Origin: Mycobacterium sp. GA-0227b
Lineage (GTDB): Bacteria > Actinomycetota > Actinomycetes > Mycobacteriales > Mycobacteriaceae
Direction: 5' to 3'
Assembly: GCF_001499855.1 (NCBI RefSeq)
Contig: NZ_LQIK01000034.1
Coordinates: forward strand, 1-64,000
DNA length: 64,000 bases
This document shows, piece by piece, positions 43,568-52,338 of the stretch. Positions within the stretch are counted from its first letter, which is position 1. The number at the start of each line of letters is the position of its first letter. The notes under the pieces are model-generated. The model was not told where the DNA came from and ran no database searches. It saw only the letters and a program-made list of their open reading frames with translations. The position numbers were made by a program, and so were the translations under genes.

Positions 43568-44482
43568 TCAGTCTTGCTCGGCCATCAGTCCGGTGGCCGC
43601 GAAACACTTCTGCGGATCACGTCCAGCAAAGTAACTTCTCAGCGTTTCGGACAGGTCCGCCGTGTCCCATTCAGCGGAATCCGAACTGAACTGTGCCTCG
43701 ACAGTCGGCGCTGCCACCAACGTCACCGTTGGACCGTAGACGATGAACAGCTGTCCGTTAACCCCCTCCGCCGCGGGCGAGGCCAGGAAGCGGACGAGGT
43801 TCACGACGTGCTCCGGCGACAGCGGGTCGATCTGCCCCTCTGCAAGTTCCGGTGCCTCGCCGAACACGTCCGCGGTCATCGCGGTGCGGGCGCGCGGCGC
43901 GATGGCGTTGGCCCGTACCCCGTAGCGTTCGAGCGCGCGCGCCATCGACAGCGTCAGCGCGGTGATGCCGGCCTTGGCCGCGCCGTAGTTGGCCTGCCCG
44001 ACCGGCCCCACCAGGCCGGCCTCCGAGGAGGTGTTGATGACCCGGCCGTAGACCTGTCCGTTGTTCTCCTTGGCTTTCGCCCGCCAGTACGTTGCGGCGT
44101 TGCGGGTCAGCAGGAAGTGCCCCCGCAGATGCACGGCGATCACCGCGTCCCAGTCCTCGTCGGACATGTTGAACAGCATCCGGTCGCGGGTGATGCCCGC
44201 GTTGTTGACGACGATGCCCAGGCCGCCGAGACCGTCGGCCGTTTCGACCAGTTCGTCGGCCGTCGACCGTTCGCTGATGTCACCGGCGACCGCGACGGCC
44301 TTGACGCCCGCGCCGGTGATCTCGTCGATGACGTCGGATTTGTCCAACGCCGCGGCGATGTCGTTGACGACGATGGTGGCGCCCGCCCGGGCGAGGCCGA
44401 TGGCCTCCGCGCGGCCCAGTCCGGCGGCCGCGCCGGTTACCACCGCTACGCGGCCGGACAGGTCGTTGGCGTCAGTGCTCAT
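43568..44482 (-). CDS. hsd4A: SDR, 17beta-hydroxysteroid / 3-hydroxyacyl-CoA dehydrogenase
   Basis: A 304-residue SDR equivalent to Rv3502c. It shows TGAAAGLG, NNAGITRD, and catalytic Ser, Tyr and Lys around NTSSEAG and NYGAAKAG. Residues about 250-304 extend beyond an ordinary FabG. Mycobacterial Hsd4A oxidises the 22-hydroxyacyl-CoA of the sterol side chain and can also act on 17beta-hydroxysteroids. It lies between fdxD and the mce4 genes and shares their direction. Confidence 0.9.
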   Translation of the reverse strand: MSTDANDLSGRVAVVTGAAAGLGRAEAIGLARAGATIVVNDIAAALDKSDVIDEITGAGVKAVAVAGDISERSTADELVETADGLGGLGIVVNNAGITRDRMLFNMSDEDWDAVIAVHLRGHFLLTRNAATYWRAKAKENNGQVYGRVINTSSEAGLVGPVGQANYGAAKAGITALTLSMARALERYGVRANAIAPRARTAMTADVFGEAPELAEGQIDPLSPEHVVNLVRFLASPAAEGVNGQLFIVYGPTVTLVAAPTVEAQFSSDSAEWDTADLSETLRSYFAGRDPQKCFAATGLMAEQD

Positions 44483-44527
44483 GCGGCTCCTCGGGTGGCC
44501 GGTTTCGGCGTCAATTTATGAATACCT

Positions 44528-44719
44528 CTAGTCTCTGCGGATCAGTGCGGCCCGGGGGCACTCGGCGATCGACTGCTCCGCCAGATCCTCCTGGTCGGCA
44601 GGCACCGGGTCGGCCTTGACCACCGCATAATCCTCGTCATCGAGATCGAACAGGTCCGGCGCGATTCCCACGCATACGGCGTTACCCTCGCAACGGTCCC
44701 GGTCCACTTCCACTCTCAT
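44528..44719 (-). CDS. fdxD: [3Fe-4S] ferredoxin
   Basis: A 63-residue ferredoxin. Cysteines are CEGNAVCVGIAPDLF and the C-terminal ECPRA, i.e. three ligands for a [3Fe-4S] cluster, the type that serves cytochromes P450. Its position (Rv3503c-like) opposite fadE26 suggests it donates electrons to Cyp142/Cyp125. GAGGAGG precedes the ATG at 44719. The upstream KstR site controls both this gene and fadE26. Confidence 0.92.
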   Translation of the reverse strand: MRVEVDRDRCEGNAVCVGIAPDLFDLDDEDYAVVKADPVPADQEDLAEQSIAECPRAALIRRD

Positions 44720-44782
44720 CACAACCTCCTCGCGGTCAGAGCTGCTCCGAGCCCAGTGTGGCACCGGTCTGGACCCCAAGAC

Positions 44783-44796
44783 TAGAACGTGTTACA
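44783..44796. promoter_or_regulatory. KstR operator, fdxD/fadE26 divergent promoter
   Basis: TAGAACGTGTTACA matches TnnAACnnGTTnnA in full and lies in the 144-bp divergent gap, serving both fdxD-hsd4A on the left and fadE26-fadE27-fadD17 on the right. Confidence 0.88.
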
Positions 44797-44863
44797 ACCG
44801 GGGGTGAACGCGGGCTGGCTCCCGGCTGCCACTTCGTGCCTCTACAGAAGTTAGGACAAGGCG

Positions 44864-46045
44864 ATGCGAATCGGCTACACCCCAGAGCAGGAAGAGCTGC
44901 GCCGCGAGCTGCGCTCCTACTTCACCAAGCTGATGACCCCCGAGCGGGCCGAGGCGCTGGCGTCCAACGACGGCGAGATGGGCCGCGGCAATGTCTACCG
45001 CGAGACCGTCGCTCAGATGGGCAAGGACGGCTGGCTCACGTTGTCGTGGCCCGAGGAGTTCGGCGGCCAGGCCCGCCCGCCGATCGACGGGCTGATCTTC
45101 AACGACGAGGCCGCGCTCGCCAACGTGCCGGTCCCGTTCCTGACCATCAACAGCGTGGCGCCGACCATCATGGCGTTCGGCACCGAAGAGCAGAAGAAGT
45201 TCTTCCTGCCCAAGATCGCCTCGGGTGATCTGCACTTCTCGATCGGGTACTCGGAACCGGGCGCAGGCACCGATCTGGCGTCGCTGCGCACCACCGCGGT
45301 TCGCGACGGCGACGACTACGTCATCAACGGCCAGAAGATGTGGACCAGCCTGATCGCGTACGCCGACTACGTCTGGCTGGCGGCCCGCACGAACCCGGAC
45401 GCCAAGAAGCACCGCGGCATCTCGATGCTGATCGTGCCGACCACGGCGGAGGGGTTCTCGTGGACGCCGGTGCACACAATGGCCGGCGTGGACACCAGCG
45501 CGACGTACTACCAGGACGTGCGGGTGCCGGTGACCAACCTGGTCGGCCAGGAGAACGCCGGCTGGAAGCTGGTGACCAACCAGCTCAACCACGAGCGGGT
45601 CGCGCTGGTCTCCGCGCAGCCGATCTTTCTGGCGCTCAACGGCGTTCGAGAATGGGCGCAGAACACCAAGGATGTGCACGGCAACCGGTTGATCGACTCG
45701 GAGTGGGTGCAGCTGAACCTGGCCCGGGTGCACGCCAAGGCCGAGGTGCTCAAGCTGATCAACTGGGAGTTGGCGTCCTCGGACGAGGCTGCACCCTCGC
45801 CCGCGGACGCTTCGGCGGCCAAGGTGTACGGCACCGAGTTGGCCACCGAGGCCTACCGCCTGCTGATGGAGGTGCTGGGCACCGCCGCGACGCTGCGCCC
45901 CGATGCGCCCGGCGCGCTGTTGCGCGGGCGGGTCGAGCGGATGCACCGCAGCTGCCTGATCCTGACGTTCGGCGGCGGCACCAACGAGATTCAGCGCGAC
46001 ATCATCGGCATGGTCGCGCTCGGCCTGCCCCGAGTGAACCGGTAA
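44864..46045 (+). CDS. fadE26: Acyl-CoA dehydrogenase FadE26 (ChsE4)
   Basis: A 393-residue acyl-CoA dehydrogenase subunit. With FadE27 it forms an alpha2beta2 enzyme that oxidises the 26-oyl-CoA of the cholesterol side chain in the first beta-oxidation cycle. Motifs include YSEPGAGTDLASL and TFGGGTNEIQRDIIG. It starts a KstR-controlled operon, followed by fadE27 with 11 bp between them. Confidence 0.94.
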   Translation: MRIGYTPEQEELRRELRSYFTKLMTPERAEALASNDGEMGRGNVYRETVAQMGKDGWLTLSWPEEFGGQARPPIDGLIFNDEAALANVPVPFLTINSVAPTIMAFGTEEQKKFFLPKIASGDLHFSIGYSEPGAGTDLASLRTTAVRDGDDYVINGQKMWTSLIAYADYVWLAARTNPDAKKHRGISMLIVPTTAEGFSWTPVHTMAGVDTSATYYQDVRVPVTNLVGQENAGWKLVTNQLNHERVALVSAQPIFLALNGVREWAQNTKDVHGNRLIDSEWVQLNLARVHAKAEVLKLINWELASSDEAAPSPADASAAKVYGTELATEAYRLLMEVLGTAATLRPDAPGALLRGRVERMHRSCLILTFGGGTNEIQRDIIGMVALGLPRVNR

Positions 46046-46056
46046 GGATTGTCGAC

Positions 46057-47154
46057 ATGGACTTCAAGACGACGGAAGCGTCCGAGGACCTCGGCGGGCT
46101 GGTGCGCACCATCGCCGACTCGGTCGTCACGCCGGAGCGCCAACGCGAGCTCGACGGCCTCGATGAACGATTCGACAAGACCCTCTGGGCCAAACTGATC
46201 GAGGCCGACGTGTTGTCGGCGGCATCCCCGGAAGCGGTGGGCGGCGGCGGATTCGGTGTGCTCGAGCAGGTCGCGGTGCTCGTCGCGCTCGGTCGACAGC
46301 TCTCTGCAGTGCCTTACCTGGAGTCGGTCGTGCTCGGCGCGGGCGCGCTGGCCGCGTTCGGTACCGAGGCGCTGCAACAGGAGTGGGCGGTGCCCGCGGT
46401 CAAGGGCTCGAAGATCCTGACGATCGCGCTCGACGGCGAAATGGGTGAGGGGCCGGTGCAGGCTCAAGCAAGCGGGGCTCGGTTCCGGCTCACCGGCTCA
46501 CGCACGCTGGTGCCGTTCGGACCGGTCGCCGATGCGTTTCTGGTGCCGGCCGAAACCGATTCGGGCACAAAGGTGTTTCTGGTGGCGGCGACCGAAGCGG
46601 GGGTAGCGGTCGAGTCGCTGAGCACCACCGGGCAGGGCAGTGTGGGGCATCTCGAGCTGCGCGGTGTCGAGCTGGGCGCCGACCGCGTCGTCGGTGATGC
46701 CGACACCATGGCGTGGCTGGTGACGCGAACCACCTTGGGACGCAGTGCGTTCCAGTTGGGTGCGCTCGAACGCGCCTTGGAGCTCACCGCGGAATACGCT
46801 CGGGAACGTGAGCAGTTCGACCGGCCGATCGGTAGCTTCCAGGCGGTGTCGTCGCGGTTGGCCGACGGCTACATCGACGTCAAGGCGCTGCGGTTGACGG
46901 TCACCCAGGCCGCGTGGCGACTCTCCGAGAACCTCCCCGCCGACGTCGACGTGAACACCGCGGCGTTCTGGGCCGCCGATGCGGGCCACCGCGTCGCGCA
47001 CACCACGGTTCACGTACACGGCGGCGTGGGCATCGACACCGATCACCCGGTGCATCGCTACTTCCTGGCGGCCAAGCAGACCGAGTTCGCGGTCGGCGGC
47101 GCCACCGGACAATTGCTGCGCATCGGCCGGGAGTTGGCCGACACGCCCGCCTGA
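46057..47154 (+). CDS. fadE27: Acyl-CoA dehydrogenase FadE27 (ChsE5)
   Basis: A 365-residue partner subunit of FadE26. It is divergent from ordinary FadE proteins, as the heteromeric steroid dehydrogenases are, with the C-terminal HVHGGVGIDTDHPVHRYF. The longer upstream frame is antisense to real features; ATG 46057 sits 11 bp after the fadE26 stop. FAD sites are shared at the subunit interface in this enzyme family. Confidence 0.93.
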   Translation: MDFKTTEASEDLGGLVRTIADSVVTPERQRELDGLDERFDKTLWAKLIEADVLSAASPEAVGGGGFGVLEQVAVLVALGRQLSAVPYLESVVLGAGALAAFGTEALQQEWAVPAVKGSKILTIALDGEMGEGPVQAQASGARFRLTGSRTLVPFGPVADAFLVPAETDSGTKVFLVAATEAGVAVESLSTTGQGSVGHLELRGVELGADRVVGDADTMAWLVTRTTLGRSAFQLGALERALELTAEYAREREQFDRPIGSFQAVSSRLADGYIDVKALRLTVTQAAWRLSENLPADVDVNTAAFWAADAGHRVAHTTVHVHGGVGIDTDHPVHRYFLAAKQTEFAVGGATGQLLRIGRELADTPA

Positions 47155-47155
47155 G

Positions 47156-48655
47156 GTGAACGAACTTCCCACCGTCGCAGGACTGTTGACGCCGCTGATC
47201 GACGTCGACGACCGCGGGGTGTACTTCGAGGAGTCGTACACACCGTGGCGTGAACACATTCGGTACGGCGCCGCGGTGGCGGCGACGCTGCGCGCTCGCC
47301 TCGACCCGGACCGGCCCCCGCATGTCGGCGTGCTGCTGCAGAACACCCCGTTCTTCTCGGCGGTGCTGGTGGCCGCGGGGCTGACCGGCATCGTGCCGGT
47401 GGGACTGAACCCGGTGCGACGCGGCGCGGCACTGCGACGCGACATAGAACACGCCGATTGCCAGGTGGTGCTTGCCGATTCAGCGTCGGCGTCGGCGCTC
47501 GGCGATGTCGACCACATAGACGTCGACTCCCCCGAGTGGGCGGCCGAGGTGAACGCGCACCGCGACGCGCCGGTGCAGGTGCGGACCGCCGACCCCGGCG
47601 ACCTGTTCATGTTGATCTACACCTCGGGCACCAGCGGCGACCCCAAGGCGGTCAAGTGCAGCCAGGGCAAGGTCGCGATCGCGGGCGTGACGATGACGCA
47701 ACGCTTCTCGCTCGGACCCGCCGACACCTGCTACGTCTCGATGCCACTGTTCCACTCGAACGCTGTGTTGGTGGGCTGGTCGGTGGCGCTGGCGTCACAG
47801 AGTTCACTGGCGTTGCGCCGCAAGTTCTCCGCATCGCAGTTCCTGCCCGACATCCGCCGGTTCGGTGCGACGTACGCGAACTACGTGGGCAAGCCGCTGT
47901 CGTATGTGCTCGCCACCACCGAACGGCCCGACGACGCGGACAATCCGCTGCGGGCGGTCTACGGCAACGAGGGCGCGCCGGCCGACATCGAGCGCTTCGC
48001 CGAACGATTCGGTTGTGTGGTCATGGACGGCTTCGGTTCCACCGAGGGTGGTATCGCGATCGCGCGCACGCCCGATACGCCGCCGGGTGCATTGGGCCCG
48101 CTGCCGCCGGGCACCGACATCGTCGACGTCGACACCGGCGAGCCGTGTCCGCCCGGCGTGACCGGTGAACTCGTGAACGCCTCGGACACCGGACGTTTCG
48201 AGGGCTATTACAACGACCCCGATGCCGATGCCGACCGGATGCGCGGCGGTGTCTACCACAGCGGCGACCTGGCCTACCGCGACGAGCAGGGCTACGCCTA
48301 CTTCGCGGGCCGGCTCGGCGACTGGATGCGGGTCGACGGCGAGAACCTCGGCTCGGCACCGATCGAGCGGGTCCTGCTCAGGCATCCCGACGTCGTCGAG
48401 GTCGCGGTGTACGGAATACCGGCGCCGGACGTCGGCGATCAGGTGATGGCCGCGGTGACGCTCGCCGAGGGCACCGCATTCGATCCCGGCGGATTCCGCG
48501 ACTTCCTTTCGGCCCAACCGGACCTCGGCCCCAAGCAGTGGCCGTCTTTCGTCCGGGTCAGCGAAACGTTGCCGCGCACCGAGACGTTCAAGGTGATCAA
48601 GCGGCAGTTGGCTGCCGAAGGCACCGAATGCGCCGACCCGGTGTACGAGGTCTAG
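47156..48655 (+). CDS. fadD17: Steroid-CoA ligase FadD17
   Basis: A 499-residue adenylating acyl-CoA ligase. The AMP site is YTSGTSGDPK, followed by the acyl-pocket region and the hinge GRLGDWMRVDGENL. FadD17 activates shorter (C5 side-chain) cholesterol acids, while FadD19 handles the longer one. The GTG start at 47156 overlaps nothing and begins 1 bp after the fadE27 stop. Its downstream end is followed by a large stem-loop. Confidence 0.92.
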   Translation: MNELPTVAGLLTPLIDVDDRGVYFEESYTPWREHIRYGAAVAATLRARLDPDRPPHVGVLLQNTPFFSAVLVAAGLTGIVPVGLNPVRRGAALRRDIEHADCQVVLADSASASALGDVDHIDVDSPEWAAEVNAHRDAPVQVRTADPGDLFMLIYTSGTSGDPKAVKCSQGKVAIAGVTMTQRFSLGPADTCYVSMPLFHSNAVLVGWSVALASQSSLALRRKFSASQFLPDIRRFGATYANYVGKPLSYVLATTERPDDADNPLRAVYGNEGAPADIERFAERFGCVVMDGFGSTEGGIAIARTPDTPPGALGPLPPGTDIVDVDTGEPCPPGVTGELVNASDTGRFEGYYNDPDADADRMRGGVYHSGDLAYRDEQGYAYFAGRLGDWMRVDGENLGSAPIERVLLRHPDVVEVAVYGIPAPDVGDQVMAAVTLAEGTAFDPGGFRDFLSAQPDLGPKQWPSFVRVSETLPRTETFKVIKRQLAAEGTECADPVYEV

Positions 48656-48664
48656 TCCCTTTCG

Positions 48665-48722
48665 CCGAAACTGAACACAGATCGTCATTTCGGCGTGAAT
48701 CGCAATCTCTGTGCAGTTTCGG
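48665..48722 (+). terminator. Long imperfect stem-loop after fadD17
   Basis: CCGAAACTGAACACAGA (48665-48681) pairs with TCTGTGCAGTTTCGG (48708-48722), with one bulge, around a 26-nt loop that again contains TTTCGGCG. It probably terminates the fadE26-fadD17 transcript; it could also be a dispersed intergenic repeat. Confidence 0.6.
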
Positions 48723-48770
48723 TGATCCGGCGCGGGCTTCGTGTCGTCGCCCGTCGGTAGCCTGGCGGGC

Positions 48771-49304
48771 GTGGGATACCGCGAGTTCGCGTCGCCCACG
48801 ACGCTGAGCGATCTCGTCGAGTGCGCCTGGGTGACGCACGGACCGCCCGCACCCGTGCGGGTGCTGCCGGACGGCTGCATGGACCTCATCCGGATGGACG
48901 GGCGGATCATCGTGGCGGGCCCCGACACCACCGCGGCGACGTCGGTACGCGGCACCGAACCGGTGCTGGGGCTGCGCTTCCGGCCCGGCGTGCTGCCGCG
49001 GCTATTGGGCATGCCCGCGGATCGGCTGCGCAATCAGCGGGTACCGCTGGCCGAAGTGCGGCCCGGGACGGGACAGTCCCGGTCGCTGGTAGAGCTGGCG
49101 GTCCGGCTGGCATCCGACGACCCGCGAGCCGAGACCGCGCCGTGGCCGCTGCCGCTGCTGCGCCGGGTGACGGGGCAACTGGCCGCCGGGTCGACCGTCG
49201 ACCAGGTGGCGGCCGAGATGGGGTGGTCGCGGCGCACGGTTAGCTCGTCGCGCAGAAGACCGTCGTCATTCCCGGCCCCGACGGGGTCTATGTGCTGCAG
49301 CTGA
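48771..49304 (+). pseudogene. Truncated AraC-family regulator fused to foreign sequence
   Basis: Residues 1-158 form a recognisable AraC-type N-terminal domain (GYREFASPTTLSDLVECAW, VLPDGCMDLIRMDG, GLRFRPGVLPRLLG), reaching the first helix of the DNA-binding domain (WSRRTV). After position about 49240 the sequence changes to 20 unrelated residues and stops, so most of the helix-turn-helix is missing. A GTG at 48771 starts it. It is almost certainly non-functional as a regulator. Confidence 0.8.
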
Positions 49305-49387
49305 ATGCGGACGCGTTGGAGACCCAGGCGGACGTCATCGGTCCCGCGACGTTGGCCATCGACGACGGAACGACGATCGGCTTCTGA
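49250..49387 (+). pseudogene. C-terminal fragment of an unidentified protein
   Basis: A 45-codon in-frame remnant ending at TGA 49385-49387 has protein-like composition (TVVIPGPDGVYVLQLNADAL, ending GTTIGF). No start codon is near and a stop lies just before it. It overlaps the tail of the AraC fragment in another frame and is probably the end of a gene brought next to it by deletion. No family is recognised. Confidence 0.5.
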
Positions 49388-49392
49388 CCACG

Positions 49393-49455
49393 CGCCGAGT
49401 GCACGCTCCAGGTACGGAATCACGCCAAAGGCGTACGTGAGCCGTGCACTCGGCG
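49393..49455. terminator. Bidirectional stem-loop between AraC scar and NPD gene
   Basis: CGCCGAGTGCACG (49393-49405) and CGTGCACTCGGCG (49443-49455) are perfect 13-bp inverted arms. The loop contains further short pairing. It sits between two converging transcripts, 12 bp from the NPD stop, and looks like a shared terminator. Confidence 0.6.
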
Positions 49456-49466
49456 AGTGAAGACCG

Positions 49467-50597
49467 TCAGCTTTCGCGGATCCCGTCGAGCCGGCGGGAC
49501 GCCTCCTCGAAGCCCTGCACCAACTCGGCGATGATGTCGGCGACAGGGCGGATTTCGTTCATCCGGCCGACGATCTGGCCCACCGGCATCGCGACGGTGT
49601 CGGGGTTGTCGGACTCGTTCATCCGCTGATGGGCCTCGCTGACGAGGATGTTCTGCAGCGGCATCGGCAACGGCTCCGGCGCATCGGGGGCATCCCACGC
49701 GTCAGTCCACTTGCTCTTCAACAGCCGCGCGGGCTTGCCGGTGTAGATGCGGCGGCGCACGGTGTCACTGGAGTTGGCGCGTAGCAACGCTTCCTGGATC
49801 GTCGACACGCCGCTGGGCTTGCGATGGCCGAGGTCATATTCGGCCGCCGTCAGGAACGCCGAACCCATCCACACTCCGGACGCGCCCAGCGCCAGCGCGG
49901 CGGCCACCTGCCTGCCGGTGCCGATACCGCCGGCCGCCAGCACCGGAGTTTTATGGCCAAGCGCGCGCAGCCCATCGACGATTTCCGGCCACAGCACCAT
50001 CGATCCGATTTCACCGGTGTGTCCACCCGCCTCGTGACCCTGCGCCACCACGATGTCGACGCCGTTCTCGACATGCCGCTGGGCATGCTTGGCGCTACCG
50101 GCCAGCGCCGCGACCGGCACTCCCGCCGCATGCGCCTGGTCGATCACGTCCTTCGGCGGGGAACCGAGCGCGTTGGCGATCAGCTTGATCGGATGCCTCA
50201 GCGCGACCTCGACGTGCGACCGGGCCACCGAGTGAAGCCAGCCGAGCACACCCTCGTTGCGCTCCCCGTCGTCGGGAAGCGGCGGGACCCCAAGGTCGGC
50301 AAGGGTTTTCGCGACGAAGTCCCGGTGGCTCTGCGGGATCAGCTTGTCGATGTCGACCGCCGTGCCCTCCTGCGGCACCTTCGCAGGCATCACCACGTCG
50401 ACGCCGTAAGGTTTGCCGTCGGTGTTCTCGTCCATCCAGCACAGGACGCGCTCGAGGTCGTCGGCGTCGTTGAACCGCACGCAGCCCAGCACCCCGAGTC
50501 CGCCGGCCTTGCTGACCGCGGCGGCAACCTTTTCCGACGGCGTGAAGACGAAGATCGGGTACTCGATGCCGAAGCGATCGCACAGTTCGGTGCGCAT
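49467..50597 (-). CDS. Nitronate monooxygenase / NPD-family flavoprotein
   Basis: A 376-residue FMN TIM-barrel protein of the 2-nitropropane dioxygenase family (AGGLGVLG, QGHEAGGHTGEIG, AAGGIGTG). In mycobacteria such proteins occur in steroid clusters; IpdC (Rv3553) is a steroid-ring example, but this one lies next to fadD19 and may have a different substrate. The ATG at 50597 has GGGAGA upstream. The longer open frame to 51035 is antisense to nothing real and is ignored. Confidence 0.85.
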   Translation of the reverse strand: MRTELCDRFGIEYPIFVFTPSEKVAAAVSKAGGLGVLGCVRFNDADDLERVLCWMDENTDGKPYGVDVVMPAKVPQEGTAVDIDKLIPQSHRDFVAKTLADLGVPPLPDDGERNEGVLGWLHSVARSHVEVALRHPIKLIANALGSPPKDVIDQAHAAGVPVAALAGSAKHAQRHVENGVDIVVAQGHEAGGHTGEIGSMVLWPEIVDGLRALGHKTPVLAAGGIGTGRQVAAALALGASGVWMGSAFLTAAEYDLGHRKPSGVSTIQEALLRANSSDTVRRRIYTGKPARLLKSKWTDAWDAPDAPEPLPMPLQNILVSEAHQRMNESDNPDTVAMPVGQIVGRMNEIRPVADIIAELVQGFEEASRRLDGIRES

Positions 50598-50616
50598 CTC
50601 TATTTCTCCCGTCGCG

Positions 50617-52269
50617 TCAGGACGCGGTCCCGACGTGGTTGGCGTGCGCATCGTCGGCGGCCCGTTCCTCGGTGATGTCCTTGGCCCACCGGTAATCCGG
50701 CTTACCGGCCGGCGTCCGGTGGATCTCGTCGACCCACCAGACCTTGCGGGGCACCTTGTATCCCGCGATCTCCTGGCGCACGAACGTGTCGAGGTCCGCG
50801 AGCGTCGGGTGGGTGCCGGGACGGCGATGCACCACCGCAGCGACACACTGGCCGTAGCGCTCGTCGGGCACCCCGACCACGAGGGCGTCGAACACGTCCG
50901 GGTGCCCCTTGAGCGCGGCCTCGACCTCCTCGGGGTAGATCTTCTCGCCGCCGCTGTTGATCGACTGCGAACCGCGGCCGAGCATCGTGACGGTGCCGTC
51001 GGCTTCCACCTCGGCGAAGTCGCCCGGAATGGCATAGCGAATTCCGTTGAACGTCTTGAACGTCTCGGCCGTCTTCTTCTCGTCCTTGTAGTAGCCGACC
51101 GGGATGTTGCCCTTCTTCGCGATCATGCCGCGCACTCCGGAACCGGGCTTGACCTCGTTGCCGTCCTCGTCGAGGACGACGGTGCGGTGGTCGATCGTGA
51201 CCCGCGGTCCGCCGGTGTGCGACTGCCCCTTCGCCACGATGCTGGTGCCACCGAAGCCCGTTTCCGAGGATCCGATCGAGTCGGTGATCACGCGGTTCGG
51301 CAGGAGCTCGAGGAACTTGTCCTTGATGCTGCTGGAGAACAGCGCCGCCGTGCTCGCGAGCAGGAACAGGCTCGACAGGTCGGGCTCCTGGCCGGAGTCG
51401 TGCAGTTTGGTCAACGCATCCAGCAACGGGCGGGCCATCGCGTCACCGGTGAAGAACAGCAGGTTGACCTTGTGCTGCTCGATCGTCTGCCACACTTCGT
51501 CGGGGTCGAATTCCGGTGCCAGCACGGTCGTTTGGCCCGAGAACAACGACATCCAGGTCGCTGACTGGGTTGCACCGTGGATCATCGGCGGAATCGGGTA
51601 GCGGACCATCGGCGGGTTCTCGGCAGCGGCCTTGGCCAGGTCGTACTCGTCCTTGACGAACTCACCCGTCGCGAAGTCGGTGCCGCCGAACAACACCCGG
51701 TAGATGTCTTCATGGCGCCACATCACCCCCTTGGGGAAACCCGTGGTGCCGCCGGTGTAGAGCAGGTAGATGTCGTCCGCGCTGCGCGGGCCGAAATCCC
51801 GCTCAGGCGAAGCCTGCTCGAGCGCGGAGTAGAACTCGACGCCGCCGTAGCGCTCGAAGTCGTCGTCCGACCCGTCCTCGACAGACAAGATCGTCTTGAC
51901 GTTCGGCGTCTCCGGCAGCACGTTGGCGACGCGGTCGGCGTAGCGGCGCTCGTGCACCAGCGCCACCATGTCGGAGTTCTCGAACAGGTACTTCAGCTCG
52001 CCCTCGACGTAGCGGAAGTTGACGTTGACCAGGATGGCGCCGGCCTTGACGATGCCGACCATCGCGATCACGATCTCGATGCGGTTGCGGCAGTACAGCC
52101 CGACCTTGTCGTCCTTCTTGACGCCCCGGTCGATGAGATAGTGGGCCAGGCGGTTGGCCTTGTCCTCCAACTCGGCGTAGGTGAGCTGGTCGTCGCCGCA
52201 GATCAGGGCGACGCGGTCTGGCACAGCATCGATGGCGTGCTCGGCGAGATCGGCAATGTTCAGGGCCAC
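50617..52269 (-). CDS. fadD19: Steroid-CoA ligase FadD19
   Basis: A 550-residue acyl-CoA ligase that activates C26 steroid acids for side-chain beta-oxidation. It carries YTGGTTGFPKGVMWRHED, SSETGFGGT and the hinge LGRGSQSINSGGEK. The longest frame starts at 52305, but the KstR operator (52281-52294) then lies inside the coding region. The GTG at 52269 gives the conserved start ALNIADLAEHAIDAVPDRV. The NPD gene follows 19 bp downstream. Confidence 0.94.
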   Translation of the reverse strand: MALNIADLAEHAIDAVPDRVALICGDDQLTYAELEDKANRLAHYLIDRGVKKDDKVGLYCRNRIEIVIAMVGIVKAGAILVNVNFRYVEGELKYLFENSDMVALVHERRYADRVANVLPETPNVKTILSVEDGSDDDFERYGGVEFYSALEQASPERDFGPRSADDIYLLYTGGTTGFPKGVMWRHEDIYRVLFGGTDFATGEFVKDEYDLAKAAAENPPMVRYPIPPMIHGATQSATWMSLFSGQTTVLAPEFDPDEVWQTIEQHKVNLLFFTGDAMARPLLDALTKLHDSGQEPDLSSLFLLASTAALFSSSIKDKFLELLPNRVITDSIGSSETGFGGTSIVAKGQSHTGGPRVTIDHRTVVLDEDGNEVKPGSGVRGMIAKKGNIPVGYYKDEKKTAETFKTFNGIRYAIPGDFAEVEADGTVTMLGRGSQSINSGGEKIYPEEVEAALKGHPDVFDALVVGVPDERYGQCVAAVVHRRPGTHPTLADLDTFVRQEIAGYKVPRKVWWVDEIHRTPAGKPDYRWAKDITEERAADDAHANHVGTAS

Positions 52270-52280
52270 GGAACCTAAAC

Positions 52281-52294
52281 TAGAACGTGTTACA
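52281..52294. promoter_or_regulatory. KstR operator between fadD19 and echA19
   Basis: TAGAACGTGTTACA matches TnnAACnnGTTnnA in full, is 12 bp upstream of the fadD19 GTG and 45 bp from echA19, and can control both divergent genes. Confidence 0.88.
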
Positions 52295-52338
52295 TTTTCA
52301 TTCAAGTCTGTGGTGAATCAGGAGAGAGGCGGACACCT

